Shown: positions 28,701 through 42,745 of the stretch, one piece after another | Numbering within the stretch: the stretch's first letter is position 1 | Layout: each line of letters opens with the position of its first letter | NCBI RefSeq assembly: GCF_028769735.1 | Contig: NC_088170.1 | Coordinates: 64,023,085-64,087,084 of the forward strand | DNA: 64,000 nt | From: Zonotrichia leucophrys gambelii | Taxonomy: Eukaryota; Chordata; Aves; Passeriformes; Passerellidae | Direction of reading: 5' to 3' | Made by a program: the position numbers and the translations under genes | The notes under the pieces: generated by a model | The model's database searches: none | What the model saw: only the letters and a program-made list of their open reading frames with translations | Told to the model about the DNA's origin: nothing

Positions 28701-30414
28701 AGTGATGGGAGAACAAAAGTGGCTTTAAGTTGCTTCGGTGATTTTTATACACTAGACCCTGCCAGAGAGCTGATTAGTCAGCAATGAGTGAGAACCACAT
28801 AGAAGTTGTATGCAAGAGAAAAGTTAGTGCACAGGTTTCTTGTCTGGAGTTGCTGTCAGTTTCAGTCAAAAGGGCATTACAGCTGTTATAATGTAGTTTG
28901 CATGTGTAGAGAGAGGTTATGATCAAAAATATTGCAGTGTATTAAATTTAATATATTTTTTCAGATACTTATTCTGAATATGGCAAGAGAAAACACCTAA
29001 GAGATTCCATGGAAAGGTAATAAAACCTAACAATTCACTAAGGATTGTGGCATATGATACAAAGAAAATAAATTTAAATTATTCATTATACTATTCATAA
29101 AGTGCATTTTATACAAAAATTTTCAAAATTCTTAACATGACTTCCCCTCCAATTTTAGGACACAGTCAGTGACCATTGCCTTGCATGAAGAACTGCATCA
29201 GAGACCAAATATCTCTGAAGGTAGGGGAAAACTGAAGGAGAAAACATGGGTGACACAAAGAGCTTCAAAAAGGAGTCTCATTTTCAGTGTGGAGCAGGAA
29301 ATTCAGTTCATCTGTGGTGTCTGCTAAAGGTAATTTTGGCTTATATATAAATTATATAAAAATAACTATATATAAATTCTAAGCTTGAGAAATAGTAAAT
29401 GAAGTTGTGGTCAAGCAAATGTGTCCTACTGACAGAAGACTAACTTATTTGTATGTTGTTCCTCTGCTTTGGCATAAACAGAGCAATCCCAGATCAAACA
29501 GAGAACTTCTGCCTTCCAGGCACAGGTCTTGAGTTTATGGCCTGCCCAAAAACCAAAGCATTGAAAAAGTAAAAAATCCTGAACCCCTCTAGGCATAAGA
29601 GACCACTTTAATAGGTTGCCCATGGAACAGGCAATTTTATAGATCTTACGGGTGACACATCATTTAAGCTTCTACATAGATCTCTAATGGTTCTGTAATC
29701 AGCATAAACCAGGCTAAATTTAATTTTATGTCAGCTTGATACCCATTAACACATACATAGATTTGCTTCCAGCCATGAATATTTTCCCCCTGTTCAAATT
29801 CAGAAGCACTGACACATGGCTTGTCCAATATCTGGAAGGTTATAATAAAGATATAGTTGATGATTGATCTTTTGCAAAATACTCCCTGAAGATTGACCTG
29901 AATATATTGTAATCATCTGTTCCCCCCTAAAATTCCTCCTTCAGATACTTCTGCTATGAATTGTTGGGAAATCCCCAGGCAGCAATGAACATCAGTGATT
30001 TTGTGAGTAGGCTTAGGTATATCACAATTTATAAAATTCAGTCTTCTCAAGCAAGTTTATTTGGCTGTACATGTAATTAATCATCAGTTAATAATGTGTG
30101 ATTAAGTTCTCTAATTTCACCAATTTCAAGATTAGAAATCTATGCTCCTTCCAACCCAAAGAGAACAAATCCATCTTAGGGATGGATTCACCTTGGCACA
30201 TAAGAGGAATATAAGATGGATAAGAACAAGCATCTTCTGGAAGCAGGTTTTGCTCCTTTATCAGTGAAGGTAAAGATTATAGAACAGAATACAAAGTTGG
30301 GTGGGATGAATCTGATTCCACCTGGCCATGTCAAGGCAGCACATGAGGAACCAGCAGTTTTATCCTCGCTATCTATTGATAAGGAATGAGAATATGTCTC
30401 ATTAAACACAAGTA
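22771..30414. other. AT-rich non-coding stretch, no gene recognised
   Basis: No frame longer than about 80 codons and no plausible exon was found. A short AT dinucleotide run sits at about 27,304-27,323, preceded at 27,040-27,200 by a purine-biased stretch. I recognise no transposable-element termini here. Confidence 0.55.
27304..27323. repeat. (TA)n dinucleotide microsatellite
   Basis: A short perfect TA run of about ten units lies in AT-rich surroundings. A smaller similar run lies near 31,200. Confidence 0.8.
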
Positions 30415-30990
30415 TGTGCAGGTTTTGGCTGGGGTTGAGTTAATTTTCTTCACTGTGGCTGGTACAAGGTTGTGTTTCAGATTTGTCTGGGACACAGGGT
30501 TGATGACACAGAGATGTTTCTCTTATTGCTGAGCAGGACTTAGAGCCAAGGCCTTTTCTGCTTTTTGTACTGGCAAGGGGGCTGGGGATGTGTGGGAGGC
30601 TGGGAGGAGACACACCCAGGACAGATGGCCCAAAGTGACCACAGGGATGTTCCAGACCACAGGACATTGTGGGCAGCTCATAAGGCAAGGGGAAATATGA
30701 GGAATGGAGAGACACATTTGCAGTGAAGGTGTTTGTCTTCCCAGCTCACCTCATCATATGTGTGATGGGGCCCTGTTCTCCCTGGAGAAGGCTGAACATG
30801 GAAAGAGGGGACTTAATTCCTTGTTTTTCTTGCATGTGCAGCTTTTGCGTCCTTTATTAAAGAGTCTGTATCTCAATCCATGAGTTTTCTGGCTTTTATA
30901 CCCTTCCAATTCTCTCTCTGATCCTGCTGGTGGGGTAGGAATTGAGTGGCTGTGTGGGACTTGGCTGCAGCTGGGGTTAAACCACAACAG
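30415..30990 (+). mobile_element. Solo LTR of an ERVL-like endogenous retrovirus
   Basis: The segment opens with TGTG followed by a GGTTTTGGCTGGG-like start and ends in TTAAACCACAACA. I recognise this start and end as an avian ERVL-type LTR found in many copies in songbird genomes. Near the 3' part is a TATTAAAGAGTCT stretch followed by CTCAATCCATGAGTTTTCT, the usual poly(A)-signal and R/U5 region of this family. No internal retroviral genes flank it, so I read it as a solo LTR left by LTR-LTR recombination. I could not identify a clean target-site duplication. Family assignment is from memory. Confidence 0.7.
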
Positions 30991-33279
30991 GTAAAGGGGA
31001 ACTGACACAAAGAGAGTGAGCAATTTTCAAAAATAATATAGAAAATCTCAGAATTAGGAGCTGCATGTTTCTTAAGACCTTGGGAAATATTCTGGGGTTT
31101 GCCCTATCATTCGCAATCTGCTGATGTGTTATATCTTATATTATATATTAAAATTGTCTATAACTTCTTTCGTGTATATAAACCTAAAATAAAACTGACT
31201 TATATATATATACATGTAAGAATATTACATTGACACCAAATCTCACATGTACTGAGTTAAGAGTTTATAAAAAAACAAAATTAGGTTGAAAGTCAATTCC
31301 AGATTCCAACAAATAAAAGACAAATATCAATGTAACTCTAGATTCCAAAAATGAATAACTGAAACATCATTTTCAACTAGGATTGCTTTGCCTTGCAAAT
31401 GAATCCAAGTGATGCATTCCTAGTATGTCTTCCTGGAAAATATTTGTTCTAATTTAATTAATTCAGAAAAAGGCCTTAATCACTAATAAAAGAGGCTGAG
31501 TAATTTTTTTTTTTATACAAAAACCCCAGAAGTACAGAGGAGATGTGGAAGACAGAATTTCTTCAGCACAGAAGGTATTAATGAAACATTTGAAACTTTT
31601 ACAAGTAAAATCTTCAGCTGAAGATTTAGGCCAGAATTAACTGGCATAACTCCACTGAAATCAAAGTAACTATGGCAATTTCCATCAGCTGAGGACTTGA
31701 CCCAGTCTCACTCTCTGAAGTAATATTCTTTCTGTCTTCCAGAAATTCCTACTATGAATGTGTGATATTTTGGAGGTGGATCAGTCTATTAGTGTACAAT
31801 GCCACTTACAAGATATCAATCTAAACTCTCCTCACCATATTTACATATCTTGATGTTGGTCCATCTAGAGTTTTATTTCAGTTAACACAGCGAAGCAGAG
31901 CAGTTGCTGAATCATGTTTTATTTATTTTTAAAGTTTTCCTAATGTCTTTTGTTATCAGTCTCTTAATTTTTGCACATGCTTGAGTTGTAATTTAATTTA
32001 CTTTCCGAAGTGTCTGAAGGCATTTCCATCTGTCTAGCCATCTAGAAGTGGTTCCAGTTGCCTTTTCCTAATCTTCTGCTGCTACTTTCACACTTCTTCA
32101 CAAAACTGGCTGCTTCTCCACTGCTGTTCATCCCACACCTAATTCTTGCTGCTGCCAAAAGCAGAACCTCCATCAATCTGCCAATGAAATATACCTGTCC
32201 ATGCGCCCGGTGATCCACATCTGTTCTGGAAGGTATTTTAACCAAAGATAGGTCAGCACTATAATCATATGAGATCTTTGTTTATGCCTTGGAATACGTG
32301 TTTTTTCTTGTTTCAACTCCCAGGCACACAGATTGTATCTGCACTGAGTGAAAGTTTAATGACTGATAAACCTTGGCAATAGCGCTTTTACCCTGAGTCA
32401 TATGTTAAAAAAAAAAACAGTTATTGACATTTTATTTTGAAGAGTTCAGGCACCCAAAAGTTTTACTGCCAATGACTAAGTTGTTGGATATTCCATTTGG
32501 AACATGAAAACAAAACCTGTATTTTGGATGAGAGAATTTCAGAGCAGACATCCACACATACAAACACAAGCATGCAGTGTCAAAGTCTGTGTTTACCTTC
32601 ATCTCTCTGCAGGGAGTAGTCTTAAAATACATCCCAAGACCATTCAGTAAATAAAGTTAATTAAATCCTTTTGGAGCCAAGGTTTCAAACTATGCTAATT
32701 TGTAGTAATATTTATCACATTGAGTTTCCCTCACGGATGCCAGATGGATATGCTTCAGCACACATGGAACTGCTCAGACAAAATATCTTCTCCAAAAGGT
32801 AAGAATTTGATTGCCGTCTTAGACTGATGAGATGATAGAAGATCCAAACTGTCTTGGAGATAACTGAGGTAGTCTGGAAATACACCGCTGAAACAGCACA
32901 ATAAAGAGCAAAGAACACGTATGATACAAGACTTATTAATTAACATCTGCTCTCGGATAGCACAGTTTGTGCTTTCACTCAAATATCCTAGACTACCATA
33001 TAAAATCTGAATTTTTACAACATATTTCAGTGTACTGAGTCTGCAGTATGTCATTTGTACAGATGCTAAACTACTCTGGGACTTATTTGTCAGGGAAGCC
33101 TTGAAGCTGGATTCAAACGCTGAAATGGAAGTACAATTGCAATTGGAAAATGTAGACTGATTGTAAAAATGCAGTTGTATAGAGAGAAAAGACTTCATCA
33201 AGCTAGTGTCAGGATATGAAGGCCACCTCAAAGTCACTTGAAAGGTAATGGAGAAAATAGACATTCCTGAGGAACCATA
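30991..33279. other. Non-coding stretch with one unassigned open frame
   Basis: Apart from the 169-codon minus-strand frame at 32,755-33,264, listed separately, I see only AT-rich sequence and a short TA run near 31,200. Confidence 0.5.
32755..33264 (-). other. Unassigned 169-codon open reading frame
   Basis: This is the longest open frame outside the ITPRIPL1-like array. It starts with ATG on the minus strand and is rich in Ser, Leu, Cys and Asn. I recognise no domain, signal peptide or clear membrane segment. A good-looking splice acceptor (pyrimidine-rich tract ending in TTTCAG) lies inside the frame near 32,890 on the minus strand. A 3'-truncated CR1 element abuts the frame upstream at about 33,280. 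AT-rich genomic DNA gives frames of this length by chance now and then. It could be an exon or a decayed gene, but chance is the more likely reading. Confidence 0.15.
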
Positions 33280-33700
33280 AAATCATAGAATATCCTAAGT
33301 TAGAAGGGACTCAAAAGGATCATCAAGTCCAGCTCTTGGTCCTGCACACCAATCACATCCTGTGCCTGAGAGCATTGTCCAAACACTTCCTGCACTCTGC
33401 CAGACTTGGTGCTGTGACCACTTCCCTGGGGAGCCTGTTCCAGTGCCCAACCACCCTTTGGGTGAAGAACCTTTTCCTGATATCCTACCTAAACCACCCC
33501 TGACACAGCTTCCATCCATTCCCTCAGTCCTGTCAATGGTCACCAGAGAAAAGAGATGAGTGCCTGCCCCTCTGCTCCCCCTCATGAGGAAGTTACAGAC
33601 CATCATGAGGTCTGCCCTCAGTCTCCTCTAGGCTGAGCAAGCCAAACGACCTCAGCTGCTCCTTGTATGGCTTCCCCTCCAGGCCTTCACCATCTTCACT
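33280..33700 (-). mobile_element. CR1 LINE 3' fragment
   Basis: Reading on the minus strand, the segment ends in the CR1 tail, with ATGATT/TCTATG-type repeats seen on the plus strand as AATCATAGAA. Just inside lies the complement of the characteristic stretch about following an order to resolve a block of text: the plus strand here reads AAGGGACTC, ATCAAGTCCAGC, CCTGGGGAGCCTGTTCCAGTG and GGTGAAGAACCTTTTCCTGAT in pieces. These are familiar signatures of the 3' end of avian CR1. The element is truncated at its 5' side, as most CR1 copies are, and carries no intact reverse transcriptase frame. Confidence 0.9.
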
Positions 33701-34359
33701 TACCCTTCTTCACAAAAAGTGTTTCACAAAGGAGGCATTTAATCAATTTCTAAAATGTAGTTGACAATAGTTAGGAATTGAGAAATTGATTACAAAACTT
33801 GAGGTTCCTGGATATTTATTAGATGGACCTAAAAAGTCATGGCATGGTTCTGATTCAAGTATGCCTCACCCTTAGTATCTGACACTAACGCTGAAGCCTT
33901 TGTGCCTTTTTCTTGTCAGAGCATACTGGTATATTTAATGACCCGTGTGCTCTAAGCATAACATCATCTCTGGCAGAACAAATTCCTGAGCATCCAACTC
34001 TGCTTTTGATTTGCTTCAGAGTGAAAAATGCAGTGGTTTCTTGACCTTTTTTACTAGCAAGTGAAAGAAAATCACTTTGAAAGAGCTCTTTTGAGGTCTA
34101 GAATTGCATTGTATATCCAATATGTATGCAATGACCTTCTGCAAGAGAACAATATGTTCTTAAGCATTATACAAGACTGGGCACACAATCAACACCCAGA
34201 AGAGAATAAGAAAGAGCAGAAACATCCTGAACTAGCTGCTGTGTGTTGTGCAGACAATGACACAACATATCTATCACTCTAGTGCAAGGGACAGAGCAGA
34301 GGTCATTTGTCCAAAAATTGTCTGGGCTTTCCTCTGGTTTGAGAGCCTGGCTCACAGGA

Positions 34360-34592
34360 ATGTTTTAGATTATGTATTAGGAAAAAAATCTTCACTGAGA
34401 GGGTGGTCAGGTTTGGAACAAGATTCCCAGGGCAGTGGTGGAAGTGCCATTCGTGAAAATGTTCAAAAAAAGCAGGTGGATGTGGCACTTGGGGACACTG
34501 TTTAGTGGTGAACATGGTGGTGCTGGGTTAAGGGCTGTACTCAATCATAGAGATCTTTTCCAACCTTAACAATTCTAGCATTATGATTCTAA
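34360..34592 (+). mobile_element. CR1 LINE 3' fragment
   Basis: The stretch contains the CR1 3' motifs TTCACTGAGAGGGTGGTCAG, a degenerate TTCCCAGGGCAGTGGTGGA and GATCTTTTCCAACCTTAA, and ends with a diverged TATGATTCTA tail. Orientation is plus. It is short and 5'-truncated, with no coding capacity. Together with the minus-strand copy about 660 bp upstream it forms a small CR1 cluster. Confidence 0.85.
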
Positions 34593-37500
34593 GTGCATCA
34601 GTTTTGCTCTCTGTACTAGCATGGGTGTTCAGGTGCCTGTGAGGATAGCAGTGGTCTGGAGTGAGCAAGCAACTGGTTTACCTAACTCTAACACAGGCTC
34701 TGGAAGCACCTTGCTTCTGGAGATCAAGAAATCTGAAGGAGAAAAGGTGATAAGAAGGTCATGGAACAGGCAGTGAGCAGCACGACAAGAGATGAAGAAT
34801 GGCCAAGTGCAAGGAGAAAACCTTAATAATAAATGAAGATGGGCTTTTCCACTTTAGGATATTCACAACAGGACTGGAGTCCTTTATCTGTTATCAGCTA
34901 GAGTCTCACAAAAAACTTCTGTAACCCTAGGTAAGCAAAATCATCTGTGAAGGAGCCATTTTTCCTGTGACAGTCTCCCAGTTCATAAGGCAAGATAGTG
35001 CTACTCCTTTAATGAGAGCAGAGAGAGTAAAAAATATTTAAAAGGAGTAAAAATGAAGGTGAAAACAACATTCAGAGGAGAAATTTTTCATTACTTGATG
35101 TTTTGAAAGAAAGAAAATTGGAAGATGTGAGTGAACTTCTTATTAAACAAAAATCAGAAAGCATTAGAATCATTTTCTTTAGCCTGACAAAAGGATTGGA
35201 AAAAGAGGGATCAAATTTTGTTTACCACAAAGCAGTATCTTCAGCAAAAAGAATTCAATAATACATCTCTTTAAAAAAAAAAAACAATTGGAACACATAG
35301 AAACAGAAAACTGAATGAAGCCAGAAAATGAAATGAAACTTTTTTTTTGTTACAGTTGTTTTGAAACACTAGCTTAATTTCCATTTCATAAGTATTTCTG
35401 GGGGTTTGGGGTTTTTTCATTTAATGCTTGCTGCAGTGCATATTTTTCCCTTCCTAAACAGAGGCTTCTGGCCACTTAAACAAAACTATTATATTGCTCT
35501 GCTGATGCTGAGGATACTTATAAGCAGACTGACCTGAAAAAAAATATCTTGTGTTTTTTCACAGATTTTAGATTGTAAACAGTGTTTCCTTTCTGATGGC
35601 GAAGGAAGGGAAATCAAACCTGGCAAAACTTTTTCAGAGGTGGAGGAAGGGAACAAGGAGTGTGGGAGATAGAGGAAAAAGAGGGGCCTAGAGTAGAACT
35701 GCCAACATTGTGGAGGATAAGCTTTGCATCTGGCATGAAAAGAGCCAAGCCTCATGTTCCTCTTCTAAATTGGACAGCTTTCCCCAAGTGCTGGCCTTTT
35801 TGGGTTTTGCATTCCTTCCTAAAAATTAAATCCTGAACCTGAGAAGTTGGTTCAACAAAAGTTTTGTCACTTCACAGTAAGAGACACACCAAATTATATA
35901 CTTAGGTTTTGGGGATAATAATCTTTATTTCAAGCTGTGTGGAAAATCAAGGTATTATTATTTAAATGCTAAGGATAATCAGGACATCTGTTTCAAAGCA
36001 GGACAGGTAGAGGACAGAGAATAAAGAGGTATTTAAACATCAGGAATATAATTTGAGACTTCTTCAATGGAAACATTTACTTAATAGCCACTCTATAAAT
36101 TCTGTTTATGGCTGCCTGGACAAATGTGTGTTTTTTGTGAGAGATGTGTATTTTATACTCTGAAGTATTTCTCCCCACTGAGCCTAAAGGACTAGTTCAG
36201 GTGAAGATGTACCTATCAGGCACTGAAACCTGGTGAGCTGCATCCACTATTTAATTATCCTGTAGTCACTGAACAGTCAGCAAATACTCTTTTGAAAGCC
36301 AGTTTCAAAAGAAAATTTAATTTCAAGATTCAGAATGACTGTTTGGAGGATGACAGTCTTGTCTGGGTTACGCAGATGACCCAGGAAGACTGTTGGTAAG
36401 TTATATTTAGATTTTTTTTTTATTTGGATATCTATAAAACCAATCAAATAAACTAATAACCATTTAAAAACCAAACCCAAAAGCCTATCCATGGTCAAAA
36501 CAGTACATTTAAACACTTTTGATTACACCAATTATACTGGCTAAAACTTGTCATAATCTGAAACATTTTTAGTTAAATGGTTAAGAATTATGCTAAAGGC
36601 AGACAGGGAATACTCTTTTCAGTGTCTCAAAAAATGTTTCAGCACCTTGTATTCCACCTAAAATAGCCCTCAATGAAATCAGCTTATCAATCCATCACCT
36701 CCAAGAAGTGTGCAAGTACTAAAGTAATTTTACAAGTAGTTATTCAAATGGAGAGAGAAGCAAACAGTTCATTTCAGTGCCTAGTCCATCCTGATGTGTT
36801 GTTTATACCATACAACTGTCCTTTCACCCTGTGTTACTTTATAACATGCAAAGCTGGCTCCCAGCTGGAATTAAAGCTGCAATGAAATGCATGTTTGTTA
36901 TAGTCAGAGTTTAATGCAATCCCTATCCCTAAAGCTACACAAAGATTACTCTGAGACCTCTTTCAGTTGCATTTACCTCTCTGCTTTAATTTTTCCATGT
37001 GGAATATCTTGTTTCTTCTCTGTCCAAGTAGTAGTCCAAAATTATTTTTTCCCTAGGAAATCCAATCTTCAAAAATAAGGGATGGCATTTTGTATTATTA
37101 GAAAGGCTACCACTGAATCCCAAACACATCATGACTGAAGGATTTGGATGGCAGACACTTGAAATGTAATAGGCAGGTCAGAGACTTACTGGCAAACAAG
37201 TACAAACTTCACATATTTCACATCAGCCCACATCAAGCCTGTCAAGCCAAATAATAGCAATACTGGGGGATGTCAGATATTGCAGAGAAATTCTTCATAA
37301 CAATGCTGCAGGAAAGTTAACATATTTCTCTGTAGAATATTTGCATTACCTGCAAGAAGAAAGGCCTGCCCATTCTCCCCTGTGAATAAGAGTTGTATTG
37401 GAAATGGAGCAATTAGAGAACTGTGAGGATAGAGCAGCATTAGGGGGAAAGGCTGGGACAGCTGCTCTATCTCAGTGCCAGGAATCAGCAAATACCAGAA

Positions 37501-40500
37501 GTGGTAAAACCCCCTTTTCCAAATATCCTTCATGAAGGACTGGCTAGTGGAAGCAGAGTCTTTGGCTGTGAAAGGCAGTATCTGGTACCACAAGACACTT
37601 CCACCCATGTTGACACCATCTCACTTTTGAATCATAGACTCAGTTCTATCATTTCACTGCTGTCCTTTCCCCAGACTGTTCAATATTTACCCAGAAAATA
37701 GAGCTACAAAGTGGAATTTCTTCTTTCCTCTACCACTGCACAATACAACATAACATTTCTGAGTCTGTCCCAGTGACACTGGGAAAGTGCCATTAAATCC
37801 CAAAGTGATCCTAGCCCTGCTGTTGGGTTTTTGCTACATGAACCCACTGAGTTCCACAGTGTTCACAAGCAGCTCCTTGCTGAGCAGGGAGTGCCAAACT
37901 TAGCACTGTCCTGCAATGATGTTTGCTAGTCTTGGAACTCTCACATTCATTGCAGAGACCACAAGGAATAGGGGTTTAAACCAGCAAGAACAGAAGAGAT
38001 TAACTGAATTAGGGTGCTAGAGTTCAATCTGAGAGAGCTGGGTATTTTTTGAACCCTTGGCTTTTGCTTCTTATATCATACAAATAAAGTGGCTTAATCT
38101 CTTCTTTCTCTCCCTTTTTTGCCCCAAACTGGGAGCTAAGGAGGAGTTTGTCCTTGTTGAAGATGTGCACAAATACTGTTACAGTAAGAATCAGATGGGC
38201 AACAACAAACAAGATTCCTCTGTGGAAACTTCAGATGGTGTGGAGTAAATGAGGCATAGTGTTATACTGAAGAGTAAGAAATGGAAAAGAATCTCAGCAG
38301 TCTCACTCATGGAATACCATCCTGTATTAATGTATCTTGTGCTCTGCTGAATGCAGCTGCACTGCAGGAAACAGGGGCTCACACACTAAAACGGGATTGC
38401 AATACACTTGTGCAAGGGGGCGTGTAATGATCTGACTCTGAGTCCCGTTGACATGTCAAGGAGGACTTGGGATGGACTGTGTTATTTCATACTTTTGCTC
38501 TCTCTGGCCATGCCTACAACCCAGAGCAGTATAGTACTTAGGTTGGTTTATTATTTTTCCTCTCAGCCCATGACAACGTTTTGCAATATTGTTCATTTGT
38601 CTTGCAAATAATGTCCATTTCCAAGTAATTATGAGTAGTTCTTTGAATGTAGTATATACATCCAGATGGAGATGTTTTCTTACAGTGATTATTTCATACC
38701 ACTTATACCCAAATTTTGTTCTGTTTTACTCAATACAGAAATTAGGTAAAATACAGCAATCTTCTCACATCTGTGTTCATTGGCATGAATGAGAGTTTTC
38801 TACACACAGGTAGATCAGGAGTCAGACCTTGCAAAAATAATAACATGAGTACAAACCCCACAGGAATTTGCAGTGCTGTTGAGGTGTTTGCTTTCTGATT
38901 CACTGGCAATGTGGAAAACATAACCAGCACGGCACTGGCTAAGGACTGCAGGTTCTATTACAGGCCCTATTTCTAAACTACTGGAGTAATCTGTGAATTT
39001 AAAATACTGCAAAGAACACATTTGCTTCTTTTCTTTGCCAGCTGAAAGTTCCCAAGCACTCAGTCTGCCAGTCAATAATTTATTTTCTTTTGAATTGTAT
39101 GACTTCATTCAAATGCTTATAATATTTTTGGCTGGTTACATTCATTTTAATAATTTAACTATTATTCTTGATCTAGCATGACCTTTGAGTCTAATCAAGC
39201 TTCTGTTGGTTTGTTTTTCAAAGGCAGTTAACCAAGGCCAGACCTCTTAAAAAAAAAAGATAACTAATATCCAATTTATGCTGAGTTCTCTTTTCAATTC
39301 TTTCATAAACATAAGAAAACGAAATTATTATCTTCTTACTCCATACTTTCGTAAGTCAAAGCTGGAAAATTTGAGAAGAGTGTAAAACTTAAAAATAATC
39401 CAGTTGCAGCAAGTAGTTGCAGATACACGCTACAAAATTCTCAGTGAATCCAACACATTTTTGAATTAGCTCTGCTTTTCCTGTAATGCAGGAAAAAAGT
39501 CTTAGTGCCAGGTTATACTTGTATTTTAATTCAACTCAGGATATTACCCAGAAATCCAAACCAAGTGTGATTATTGATAGTCTCAGCGTGTGTAGTGGAA
39601 GACAGCTGAGTGATAATGGATTTGTGTATATTTTGGTATCTCATCAAGTAGTATGGTACCTCATCAAGTATTGGATGTGTTTGTGTCTCGTGCTACTAAT
39701 CTCTGGCATGTCAAAAAAACATCTTGAGTACTTTAAGATGTGAAGCATGATGTGTGTATTTCCTCTCCAAGGAGCATGCTTTCCTCATTAGCATGAGGAG
39801 CACTTGCACATGTACGGGAAGGGATTCTGGGGATCTAGGTCAGGTGGAGCTACACAGTTTTACAAATTAACACTTACTGTACTGTACCATTCACATTATT
39901 TACAGCAAAATGATCACACTTCTCAGAGAGATGAGGAGAAAGCACCACAATCCAGTGTGTGAAGCATTATTTTCCTTTTGTAAATTAACAGATTAATTGA
40001 CCTATGGAGGTAACTGCAGCAAGAGATACGAGTAAGGAAGACTTCAAACAGCTCCTTACCCATGTACACTGAAACATTTTAGACAACACAGGATGTGCAC
40101 TCTTGTCAAAGGGAGATTTCTCCAAATGCCCAAATGGTTCAATCGGTGCAGTGGGGTACTCATACATTTGACAAAATTCAGATCTGCCTTTTAGATCAGA
40201 TCTCAGATTTTCAAGATCTGCCATCACAATGGCTGTTGTGTACCCGAGCTGCAAGAACATCACTAGACACTTAGGGCCTTCATGAAGGAAGACAGCACTG
40301 CAAAGGGCTTATCATCCTCAGTCAGATCAATATAAATACCCTGAAAACTCCCATGATAATGTCATGGCAGATGTGTTGGAGATGTTGTTTTGGAGATGAA
40401 CGTGTGGCTTCTGGAAGCTTGAAGAAACAGACAGCTGTTATCAATATGAATCCTATCTCTCTTGGAATATTACAGGGTAATGAAGAATGTGTTGGAAATG

Positions 40501-41009
40501 GATGTATCTGAGGGATGAAAAGTTTTAGGGAAAGGATCCCAGGTTGAATTTGCTGTGCTAGGACTGTCCACAAGACCCTTTCAGAAAAGCCCAGAGTACT
40601 GGCCCTGTGAGAGGCCAAAGCAGCACGTGTATGACCTCTGGTTTTCCATTCTCACACCATCACCTCTTTCCCAAGAACAACAACTGTCCACAACATACCC
40701 TCCTCCCACCTTCCACTAGGATACTCTGGGGTGAAAATGAGACTCCAATATTTACACCCCTGTTTGTAAATGTCTGTGGTTTGTACTGTGAACAGAGCAA
40801 TAACAAAATGCTGCTACCAGCAGATCAGTGATGGGACAGCCACACCTAGGGCAGCACAGGTTAAACCACAGTGTGGGTATGGAGCATGGAGCTGGCACCT
40901 GGGACTTGGAAATGTTTGGTTTAAAAGATAATTGATGGTGTATAGAGGCTACATTCTCCTGCTCAGCAGTGAACAAGCATCATGAAAGTGATGGGGTTCT
41001 GCAGAGGAA
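34593..41009. other. AT-rich non-coding stretch, no gene recognised
   Basis: Only short unrelated frames of up to about 111 codons are present, on both strands and without domain features. A short local duplication of a CTCATCAAGTA-type sequence occurs near 39,640-39,675. No RNA gene or transposable-element terminus is recognisable to me. Confidence 0.5.
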
Positions 41010-41460
41010 GGACAAAACCTCTGCTGGAGTCCAGAGGCCACAAAGATGATTTGTGGAACACCTCTCCTATGAGGAAATATTACTGAGGGGATTGTTCACT
41101 CTGGGGAAAAGCAGGCTTCAAAGTGGTCTTATAGTGGCCTCCTAGGGCATCAAAGGGGTCTACAAGAAAGCTGGAGAGGGACTTTTTCCAAGGATGTAGA
41201 GATAGGACAAGGGGAGGGATGGCTTTAAACTGAAAGAGGGTAGATTTAGATAGATATAAAGAAGTATTTTCTGCAAGTGTGGTTTGGCACTGGCACAGGT
41301 TGCCCAGAGAAGCTGTGGATGACCCATCCCTAAAGTGTTCAAGGCTAGGTGGGATGGGGTTTTGATCCAGTGGGAAGTGTCCTTCTGTGGTAGGAAGACT
41401 GAAACTAGGTGATCTGACATGTCTCTTTCAGCCCAAACCATTCAACAATTCTGTGATTTT
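41010..41460 (+). mobile_element. CR1 LINE 3' fragment
   Basis: This is a longer CR1 3' end in plus orientation. It includes the GAGTCCAGAGGCCACAAAGA region, the GGCACAGGTTGCCCAGAGAA stretch, the GTGTTCAAGGCTAGGTGGGA stretch and a final CCATTCAACAATTCTGTGAT tail. All are hallmark CR1 3'-end sequences, here with visible mutations. The element is 5'-truncated and non-coding. Confidence 0.92.
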
Positions 41461-42745
41461 AAAGTGTAGCTACTCTGAAAATAGTCACCAGTTTCCTCTC
41501 TATTCCTTGTTCACTAGGATAAAACATAGAACATCTTTTTCCATATTCACTTATCTTATGGGGGTCAAAAGTGCAGATATAAAATCTACACAGCTTTCTT
41601 GGCCTCGGTTTGAGAAGCATTAGTTCAGAGAGCAAAGGAAATGACTCCTAGTTGAGAAGTGGGAACAGATTCCTATGTTCCTCTTCTGCTATCATACATA
41701 GGAAAAAGTACATTTTGGTTTCTGGACCAGTGATTCCCAGGAGCTTATACTGATTAAAAACAATCGCTTACAGCGAAAAGAAATCCAAAAGCCTATAAAT
41801 ATTTATGTCAGAGTCAAAGCCACAGAAAGATGAGTATGAAACAAGTAAGTAAAAAGAATAAAAAGGCTAGCACAATGGCTGGCACGTGAGGCAGACTGAA
41901 TTCCATACTGCACTCAACCCCACAATGAGGATTCTGCAATAGGAAAAGGTGATGCAACAGAAGACTTTTGGAGAGATACCCAAAGGAAGAAGAGATCTTC
42001 TTGCTTTCTGTGTGCATGAAACATTCTAGACTGTGCTTTTTCCACCTCCACTGGATGGGAGAGGAGCCTCCCTGCGCCAAAGGTTCAAACAATACTGATG
42101 CAGGAGTCAGTGATGTTCCCTGGATGTTTCTCTGTTTTGCAGCAGGACTGCAACACTCTGTGTTCTATTGAATACAAACAAATCTCTTTTAAAGGTACTT
42201 AAGTCACAGGAATGGAGGCAACAGTCACTATTGACTTTCCACAGATCTTCCCTATTCATGTTCTTCTAATCAAGACAACATTCACCTTTCATTTCTCTGC
42301 CACTGAAAGAAGAGACGAAGCTTGCTCAAGTGGCTGCAAATTTCACTGATTCAAAGTCTCTTACAACTGCACTTTGTCTCTGTATAAACCTTAAAAGGAC
42401 TCCAGCTCACTTTCAATGCTCAGGGACAGGAGAGGGACACAGCAACACAGCCCTGAGGTTGGCACTTCCAAAGCATATTTTAAGTTTACTAATGACATAG
42501 GCTGCTCAGAAAAAGGAACAGAATTCCATAGTTTTGAATAAATGGTGGGGGGTTTTCCTTCCTGAAGACACAGAAGAATTTTCATAACTACACCACATTA
42601 GCTACATCCGGACAAAACTTGTCTTAAGACGTGTATTCAAAATTGATTTATGTCACGTGATGTATGCATGTCAGGAGATTTCTGTAAATCTAATTTTTAA
42701 AAGAATAAATATTATATCTAATACTTACAGGCTCTGTAAAGGCAT
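41461..42745. other. Non-coding stretch, no gene recognised
   Basis: I see no plausible exon or repeat end between the CR1 fragment and the next LTR. The open frames here are short (92 codons or fewer) and featureless. Confidence 0.5.

Noticed and set aside
33277..33606. Frames on both strands in 33,295-33,606
   Set aside because: They lie entirely within a CR1 LINE 3' fragment.
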